Of a DNA stretch of 30,783 nucleotides, positions 1 through 30,783 are shown one piece after another (within the stretch, counting starts at the first letter, position 1; every line of letters starts with the position of its first letter). The stretch spans positions 1-30,783 of the forward strand of contig JAQGDQ010001657.1 of NCBI GenBank assembly GCA_030141605.1, in the 5' to 3' direction. A program made the position numbers and the translations under genes. This stretch comes from Tubiluchus corallicola. Its lineage: Eukaryota > Priapulida > Priapulimorpha > Priapulimorphida > Tubiluchidae. Below the pieces are notes generated by a model. It searched no databases, had not been told where the DNA came from, and was given only the letters and a program-made list of their open reading frames with translations.

Positions 1-26
1 AAGAAAATGACTTATTATATTGAATA

Positions 27-544
27 TAGTCTAGCCTCGTTATCTTGCCCCTCGTTATGCCGCCAAACTCATCTCTCGCCATAGAAAGTACCAGGACGGA
101 TTTCCTGCTTTGATATTTACCTCGTTAAGTTGCCACCCTCGCTTTTCGCCCTTGCCACGTCATGCTAGGATGAGTGCTTATGTAAACTATATTCGTTATG
201 TCGCCAAACAGACAAACTCAGAGGTGAATCGATCAATACATATACTGCGTGTCGATCAATATAACCGCGGTATGTAGACAATGCTGCTGTACTCAACAGA
301 CAGACATAATTAATCTAGTGTGTGTCTCACCAGGTTTAGATTAGGAGTGCTGTGGTTGGTTAATGCGCAGAGAAACTAAAGTGTCACCGATATCCTTACT
401 CTATAACACCAAAGCTGCGTTTAAGTTTGAGTTTCCACAAAGTGTGAGCAACTTCGCCGTTATATTCCCGTTATCTCACCATACTCGCCTCTCGCCAAAA
501 ATTTGCCCTAGACGGACACTGGCGAGATAACCGAGGCTAGACTG
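27..544. mobile_element. mariner/pogo-like MITE with TA target duplication
   Basis: The ends are inverted repeats: left YAGTCTAGCCTCGTTATCT, right (read on the minus strand) CAGTCTAGCCTCGGTTATCT. Each is flanked by TA (25-26 and 545-546). No transposase frame is present. TA targets and this size fit a non-autonomous Tc1/mariner/pogo-type element; the family is inferred. Confidence 0.75.
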
Positions 545-546
545 TA

Positions 547-1711
547 TTATCGATAATATTGAGTGAAAATAGGGGGTGCTGGAATTCCACAGAACCTATA
601 CTCGAGCCACCACTGCGTAATGTATAACAGAATGGTATACAGTTTGAATACAGATTTAGCAATGAAAGGCATAATCAACACACGGGTAAGGAGAATGCAT
701 TAAATGCGTGACGTACGCAGTATACAGTCATTTTATAAAGTTTGAGCATCTCTTGTGCCAAGGCTAACTTAAGAGGATTATAATCTAACCGCTAAGAACT
801 TAACAATTTATTATGCAGACAAAAGGAAATGAAGTGTCTTATAATGGAGAATTTGTTCCAGATTTGTTCTAGAGATTGGAGGATCTGTTCGATGATTAAA
901 ATATACTTACCTTTATATCATGCAGACTGTGGACACAAGAATATTTCTCCATTTCATCTAAAACATAAACATAAACATAAATGCAAACACAAACACAAAC
1001 ACAAACACAAACATAAACATAAATGTAAACACATACATTATACAAAACAATTTAGCTCTTCAGATATTATCATTTTATCATGAAGTGGCAAAGTTCGTGT
1101 AGCAGGTATTGAGGCATGTTAGTATGCATTCAATTGTACAGGTAAGGATTCTATCAGATGGTTAATGGAAGAGGCTTCGCTTATAGGCCATGAAGCCGAT
1201 AAAATTAATGATGCCAAAAGGCTGCAACTGTTCACAATGCTTAAGAAAAATAGTATTTCTACTATTATATTAATACTAACCTAATTTGAAACAGGTTAGA
1301 CTTTTTGGAAAACATTTCTACAAATAATTATGCTTTCTTTGTTACTTTTTCATTGTCTTTTTTCATTACCATTGTTTTTTTTTGGAATGGGTCATTAAGT
1401 TTCCTTAAGGCCTGTTGTTAATAACGACAGAAGTCAATTAATGTTAATAACGTTAATATCTATGTTAATAACAATGGCATTAACACCAGTTGCTAATGAT
1501 GACAGGCAATTTATGGCCATTAATACCTTGTCATTCTCATTTACGACTGACATTGTATAAATAAGGTCTGCATTAGGAACATTAATGTGCAAAGAATGCC
1601 CCTGGTATTAGTTATAATATTGGTATAATACCCAGTTTTAACTTACTTCAAAGTTGTACCAATAAAGTGGTTGTAATCGTGAAATTTTAGACAACTCTGC
1701 AGCTGCTAAAC
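547..1711. other. AT-rich non-coding stretch
   Basis: I see no convincing gene here. A hexanucleotide repeat lies at about 960-1038, and 1430-1530 is rich in GTTAATAAC-like words. The 84-codon frame at 829-1083 is mostly translated repeat. Confidence 0.6.
960..1038. repeat. AAACAT/AAACAC hexanucleotide microsatellite
   Basis: About thirteen units of AAACAT, AAACAC and a few AAATGC/AAATGT variants in tandem. Confidence 0.9.
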
Positions 1712-2140
1712 CAGGGATGTGCAAATTGCAGCCCGCCGAGAGAATTTGTCAACCTAATGATAGTGCGGCCTGGGCGATTAATTGAGTGTATCCAGCTGAA
1801 GTCCGTGCCATGATCCCAAAGATAGTGTGGGTAGTTTTTTCTACTAGATTGGATGCCATTAACCCTTACAAGATGGTTGTAGCTTAACGTCACTGTACTA
1901 CGCAGACTGTGTGATACACATTACTAATATGCATTGCAATGAAATTACCACTATCTGTCCTGAAAGTAGAAATATATGGTTTGTAATATAAATTTTAATA
2001 ACTTCTAAAATAGTTTCTTGAGTGTAATAGTAATGATGTACGCAGGTCGGATGCAAAAAATTGTTATTAGGCCTTTCTGTACTTGGCTCCTTGATCAAAC
2101 TGCCTGTGGCCCGGCTAGTCAGATAATTTGCACACCCCTG
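1712..2140 (+). mobile_element. hAT-like MITE, family 1, copy 1
   Basis: It begins CAGGGATGTGCAAATTGC and ends ATAATTTGCACACCCCTG. Flanks TGCTAAAC and TGATAAAC form a nearly perfect 8-bp target duplication, as expected for hAT elements. It is about 58 bases shorter than copy 2. No transposase. Confidence 0.85.
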
Positions 2141-2580
2141 TGATAAACAAAGTGAATAAGCCGTTTCACAGCTTTGGTGTGCTCACGCACAGTTGCTGTA
2201 GGTCAAAGGTTAAGTGAACTCCAGCAGTGTGTCTTAACTACAACTGTCACGTGATATGTGGGTAAAGTAAAGCTGTCTGCAATGTCAGTTCAGTAACTTT
2301 TGTTGCGATGCCATCTCCTTGTTATTTTATGCGGACTTTACTTAATTATGCATTATGCATTAATTAGCTGTGCAATGTAGATTAATTTACTAGCAGGATC
2401 TTGCTTGGGAACAAGAAAAAATGAACTAGGTAAAGTTGTATCTAGCTGTTAAAACTGTTGCTATTACAAAAGCACGGGCTGCGAAGCATTGTCAAGTGTA
2501 CACAAATGTGTTATCTGGTACACTTGACTTTTGAGCTTTTCATGATCATCATCAATCGCTGGAACTGTGAAAAGGCTTAT
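2141..2580. other. non-coding stretch
   Basis: No gene, repeat or transposon end recognised. A short palindrome-like AATTATGCATTATGCATTAATT lies near 2344. Confidence 0.5.
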
Positions 2581-3114
2581 TTATGCTCCCAGCTTATGAG
2601 CTTCATTTGAAAAAATCCTACCTGGTGTTGGTGTATTTGGGGGAGCGCTAAGCCAACCTCTCCCCTGTTCTCTCATCACTTTTGCTTGTGGTTCCGAGAG
2701 AAAAACGAGGATCTTCTTTTTCTTTTTCTCTACCAGTTCTTTCCTTTTTCGCTTTTTCCTCTTTTTCCTCGGTAATTTGCTCAAGTATATAGCTTCCACG
2801 GGAGGGGAATATTTCTGATTACTGTCAAACAGTTTAGCATTTTTACTAGATTCTGTTAAAACTACTGTTTTGTCGCTTGCTTCAGTATTTTCATGTCTTT
2901 TGGTCTTTACTGTCACCTGCGAGCTCATATCTAAGTTCTGTTTGTTTTTGTTTTCTTTAGTAATAGACCGTTTGTACCATTCTAGATTTTTGTCGCTTGT
3001 TTTGGTTTTTCTGCTTTTTCGTGTAGGCAGACGCGAAGCCGCCGATTGTCGTTCCTGTCTTTTGGCAAATTTACAAGGGTTTGTTGTGAGCAAGACATTT
3101 TCGTTAAAATCCAT
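2581..3114 (-). CDS. possible exon of an unidentified basic protein
   Basis: A 177-codon open frame on the minus strand is rich in Lys and Arg, with clusters KLPRKKRKKRKRKEL and EKKKKKI that look like nuclear or nucleolar signals, followed by GRGWLSAPPNTPTPG. Just before its ATG lies TTTTTTTACAG|GCAATGG, a good 3' splice site, and near the end lies CCAG|GTAGGA, a plausible 5' splice site, so the real exon may be 2622-3117 (496 bases). I do not recognise the protein and see no certain neighbouring exons. The composition is not that of the surrounding transposons, which favours a real exon, but coding status is unproven. Confidence 0.4.
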   Translation of the reverse strand: MDFNENVLLTTNPCKFAKRQERQSAASRLPTRKSRKTKTSDKNLEWYKRSITKENKNKQNLDMSSQVTVKTKRHENTEASDKTVVLTESSKNAKLFDSNQKYSPPVEAIYLSKLPRKKRKKRKRKELVEKKKKKILVFLSEPQAKVMREQGRGWLSAPPNTPTPGRIFSNEAHKLGA

Positions 3115-3117
3115 TGC

Positions 3118-3731
3118 CTGTAAAAAAACAAGTTTTTTTTAATTTTTTTATTATTATTATCACATTCAGTACAATATAATGACATTAAGCACACAGTGAC
3201 ATCAAAATTACTACTTCATACTGTATTAAATTGTTATGCTTCATACACTATCGTTATCATAAAAGAATAATTGTACAGCAGTGGGCTAGAGAAGCAAAGG
3301 CTTGCATAAGCCCACTGTCATGTGAACGCGCTAAAAAAAGAATGGATGAGTGAACAAAAAAAGAACTGGGAGAAAGGTTAGATCACACAGGAAGGGTAGA
3401 AGGATGTGTTAGTGGAAATAGTAGGAAGAAAGATAATAGATTGCGCTATGTTGACATCAGCTCTAAAGATTTATCAATGATGCCTTGTTTTGCATAATCT
3501 CTACCAGGATTGTGGTACGACTGCTGAAGTAGGTGTGGGAAATTAGGAAGTGTTGTACTTGTTGAGAATCATTGCTCTGCATTTCTCTGTAAATATGAAT
3601 AATTTGCATCTTGCTGTCTTGTCAAGAATTGGTATTGTCATAATTTGCTCTAGTAAACTTACTAATGCTTTTCAAACTGTTTAACTGTACATTAGAAAAT
3701 AATTGGAAACATCGAACTTTGAAACGTTTAG
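3118..3731. other. non-coding stretch upstream of the minus-strand exon
   Basis: The minus-strand acceptor tract (poly-pyrimidine on that strand) lies at 3118-3140. A 61-base segment at 3397-3457 recurs at 3873-3933. Nothing else identified. Confidence 0.5.
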
Positions 3732-3933
3732 CAGGGATGAGAATCTTCCTCGGATACGCGGAATTCCGAGTTTTTGGAAGACCAGTAGTGCCATTTTTGT
3801 AAATCGCATAAATTCGTTGAGAAAATTTTTACGGACCCAGTACATTATTTCACAAGCTGACCGCTAGTTGGATAGAAGGATGTGTTAGTGGAAATGGTAG
3901 GAAGAAAGATAATAGATTGCGTTATGTTGACAT
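3397..3933 (+). repeat. 61-bp direct repeat flanking a transposon fragment
   Basis: Positions 3397-3457 and 3873-3933 are nearly identical, starting TAGAAGGATGTGTTAGTGG and ending TATGTTGACAT. The second follows directly on the broken transposon fragment. Confidence 0.85.
3732..3871 (+). mobile_element. truncated copy of the CAGGGATGAG element family
   Basis: It starts GCAGGGATGAGAATCTTCC and matches the first ~140 bases of the full element at 27382-27907 and of the copy at 26088. Its right end is lost at CCGCTAGTTGG, where a duplicated 61-base host segment begins. Confidence 0.8.
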
Positions 3934-4040
3934 GCTAAGTTATTAAGCAACAAGCCAAGATTATTATTAAATCCTTGGCAGCAAACGCACCTTAAGCAAT
4001 GATACCAAAAGATATCTTCGAGTCACTATCCTCTAGACTC

Positions 4041-4339
4041 TTCAGACTAGCGAGTTTTCTGTGACAAGTTTTCTCGTTGACAGTAATCTCGCTGGTGTGA
4101 TTTGCTTTGTGAGTTATTGTCGGCAAGTTATGACAAAATTTCTGACAGTTGCTGCGAGTTGATTTACTGTCTAGGGAATGCCTCAGGGAGTTACTCTCGA
4201 CACGTTTAGCTGTGAACAGAGAAGTGAGAGGCTGTACTTACTGTCAGAGAGCAACTTGCAGCAAGTTTTGCTTTCCAGTCTGAACACGTTTGCGAGTTAC
4301 TTGGCAAGTTTACCGGGCAAGAAAACTTGCTAGTCTGAA
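4041..4339. mobile_element. palindromic MITE-like element
   Basis: The left end TTCAGACTAGCGAGTTTTC and the right end, read on the minus strand, TTCAGACTAGCAAGTTTTC form a 19-base inverted repeat with one mismatch. The interior repeats GCAAGTT and GAGTTA words. No clear target duplication was seen, so the superfamily is unknown. Confidence 0.65.
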
Positions 4340-5568
4340 TGCACCATAAGAATTCCGATGCCTCACTCACTGCCAGTGCTTGAACAACTATTGGATCACC
4401 AGAAAAGTTTCAATATTTTACTGAATAGATCTTCTACAAGCAGTATCATAACTCCTAGCTAGAAAGGGCAAGAGGAAAATTTAGTCCAATGACTGGAAAA
4501 AAATGTTATTCTGCCAGCACAGAATGCCTTAATTACATAGTTTTGTTTTGTCACCTTAAGTCCAAAACATACAAGCACAGGACAGTACAAACTCCAGCTG
4601 CATTAAGGTACTCTGTTTTGACGTACTAGCAAAAGAATTTGTTATACCCAATTACTACATCTTGTAATTTGAAAATTATTGTTTTACCTATTTAATTTAT
4701 AAATTAAGCAGGAGTTGTGGGATTTTTGATTTCACTTAGCCATGCTACAAACTTTTTTATGTGCCATGCAAGAGAAAATGACACCAATGTAGAAAAACTT
4801 AATTAGAAAATATTAAAAATCTGAACCATGCATACGTATTGATTCACACAAGTTAACATTGCCATTTTAACGGTCGTTCTTTAATAATTTTTTACTAGAT
4901 TCTGTTAAATGAAGCATAATGTTACTGTTCAAGTCACTACTGCACCAATTATAGTAATTAGTAGTATAGTAATACTAAAGAGTAAAGTAATACTAGTAAA
5001 AGATAGTTTGGACTGCCTGGAACTCATACTGGAATCACGTCATTCACAAAGCTGAGAATACAGCCACATCTTAGCGCCTTAAATTTGATAAGCTCAAAAT
5101 GCTACCAAGAAGGCGAAGAAGAAGATAAAAAAGTGCTAACAAACCAGCTAGTCAACATCAATGGACAACCTATTCAACGGTATAATCGATGTCTTACTAT
5201 AATAGGACTACATATGCCACTTAATTAAGCTAAATTTAAAAGCTTACACATCACTTCAAACTGTAATCCAATAAAAAATCAAAAATAAGATGTAAAAAAT
5301 GAACAATTTTAGATGAATGACGTTCCAAAAATGAAAGACACTCGATTGTTTCGCAACAACAGCTGTTTCATAGACGCGATCACCATAGCAATTAGCAATA
5401 TCGGTAACCAGGAAATCTTTTGCCCGCCCACGACAAATATTCGGTGGTGGTCAATGCGCTGTTTGCAAAAGTGCGCTATGATAAAAGCGTGGTGTGCTTT
5501 GCGAAAGTGTATTTTGAGCAAATTATTATTTTAGAAGTCTTGCATTTTTTGGCTTTTATTTGGCAACT
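4340..5568. other. non-coding sequence upstream of UBA6-like exon 1
   Basis: This should hold the promoter and 5' leader, but no TATA box or start site can be named with confidence. The 73-codon frame at 5313-5534 is out of frame with the E1 start and unlike any protein I know. Confidence 0.5.
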
Positions 5569-29673
<24,105 letters not shown>

Positions 29674-30083
29674 GTAGACAAGTTAGGTCCGCACGTGTTT
29701 TACGTTATCGGTCGACTATTCATTTTGTATCATAAAATCGGCAAAAGATTTCAGGTAGAACAAGATTAGTCGCTGACGAATTCCAGTCAATGATCTTGCA
29801 CCCACGTTGTGTAACCGCCCGCTTTCTGTAGATTTCGTAAAAACTCTTATTTTTTCTCATTTTTTGAGCGGCAGTCTTAGTATTGTTATACGTGAATTCA
29901 TTGCAAGGTTATTACAGTCAACCTCGGGTGTAAGGGACGCCTCCGGACCCGCAAAAATCATCCGCTATATCCGATGTCCCTTATAGTTGAAGTTGAGTCA
30001 GACCGAGGATGTATCTAGACCTGTACTTTTTTGTACTTTTGCACATATTTTTATGGATTATTGCTACACATTCAGTGCAAACG

Positions 30084-30491
30084 CAAGGCCGTAGTCGGCG
30101 GTCCGGCCGGTCCGGCCATGGCCGGACCACTTTTTCTGCCATACGTGCCTAGACATTCTCAGCCCTGCGTAGAGTAAAAACTTATTTGCGGAGTACGATG
30201 ACTCAAACTAGGCTGAACAATCTCATGACTTTGCATGTACATATGAATAGAACAGACGCTCTCGACCTGAAGGAAATTGCGAACGAGTTTACTGCTAGAA
30301 ATGAGCGGCGCAGATGTGTGTTTGGAAGTTTTAATCAATCATGTCATCATTGAGTATGTGTAGTGCTCTATTATATTATAACTCTGTATTATAAATTATA
30401 ATATACTCTTCTATATGTTGCTGCTGTATTCTTTTTCTACCTGTTCCGTATCTGTGGCCGGACCACTTTTCAAAAGCCGACTACGGCCCTG
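30084..30491. mobile_element. nested GGCCGTAGTCGG element
   Basis: Left CAAGGCCGTAGTCGGCGG and right (minus strand) CAGGGCCGTAGTCGGCTTTT are inverted; both are followed by GTCCGGCC-type sequence (ATGGCCGGACCACTTTT inside left, GTGGCCGGACCACTTTT at right). CAAACG before and GAAACG after could be a worn target repeat. Probably hAT-like, inserted into the preceding element. Confidence 0.6.
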
Positions 30492-30595
30492 AAACGGTAT
30501 GTAAGAAGCTGCTTCAGTGATGCGAGATGTATGTGACCGCGGAAACTGAGCTGTTCGAAGGTCGAGTTTGCGAAAAATTTCGCTTTGATCATAGG

Positions 30596-30765
30596 GTCCC
30601 TTATATGCGAGGTAACTCACCTGGGTTTCTATTACGCGGGACCTGAAGAACATTGTGCCTGATATGCAAGGTAATTTACCTGGGTTTCTATTACGCAGGA
30701 CCTGAAGAATATCGTCCCTTATATGTGAGGTAATTTACCTGGGTTTCTATTACGCGGGAGTTTGC
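30596..30765 (+). repeat. 60-bp tandem repeat near the window end
   Basis: Three units with GAGGTAACTCACCTGGGTTT or GAGGTAATTTACCTGGGTTT followed by CTATTACGCGGGACCTGAAG, spaced 59-60 bases. Confidence 0.85.
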
Positions 30766-30783
30766 GAAAAATTGAGGTTAAAA

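Larger units (their letters stand above)
29915..30783. mobile_element. TA-flanked element, runs to the window end
   Basis: Next to TA it starts CAGTCAACCTCGGGTGTAAG, resembling other pogo/Tigger-type ends in this window, with subterminal GTCCCTTATAGTTG. The matching right end is not reached. The words GTCCCTTATATG near 30596 and 30713 suggest that its right half continues there. Confidence 0.6.

Noticed and set aside
5313-5534. 73-codon frame just upstream of exon 1
   Set aside because: It is out of frame with the E1 start, has an equally long antisense frame and no recognisable motif.

Overview
This is a piece of animal nuclear DNA, probably from an invertebrate. It is AT-rich, its only clearly recognisable gene is cut into 18 small exons with GT-AG (once GC-AG) junctions, and the rest is packed with short DNA transposons, SINE/LINE relics, minisatellites and microsatellites. 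There is no prokaryotic gene organisation, operon or CRISPR array. I could not fix the species.

The main gene, on the + strand, is the first half of a ubiquitin-activating enzyme (E1) of the UBA6 type. I built it by splicing 18 exons (5569-29673) that join in one open frame with no stop or frameshift, giving about 512 residues. It begins at the Met before the IDDSLYSRQRYVLGD motif and covers the first Rossmann/adenylation half, the first catalytic cysteine half-domain and four-helix region, and the start of the active adenylation domain (GCGAIGC, DHDLIEKSNLNRQFLFR). The catalytic cysteine and the ubiquitin-fold domain lie beyond the right end of the window.

Layout. 1-2600: a mariner/pogo-like MITE, a hexanucleotide repeat and a hAT-like MITE. 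2580-3120: a possible minus-strand exon of an unidentified Lys/Arg-rich protein. 3120-5568: non-coding with two transposon relics. 5569-29673: the UBA6-like gene. Its introns hold three copies of one hAT-like MITE (one of the three lies upstream of the gene), a second hAT MITE with a perfect 8-bp target duplication, two inverted copies of a piggyBac-like MITE (TTAA target), several ~500-bp TA-flanked MITEs, a foldback-like element whose arms are minisatellites, a 5S-rRNA-headed SINE next to a LINE relic split by a piece of the same SINE tail, and a nearly perfect 57-bp minisatellite ending in an inverted unit. 29915-30783: another TA-flanked element, apparently with a second one nested in it.

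The exons are intact although the introns are mostly mobile DNA. At exons 9 and 16 transposon sequence comes to within about 25 bases of the 3' splice site, so the splice signals themselves may be partly transposon-derived. I found no convincing new multi-gene system. The most unusual items are the minisatellite-armed foldback element, the 5S-SINE/LINE composite, and the repeat family shared between the 17-kb and 22-kb loci.
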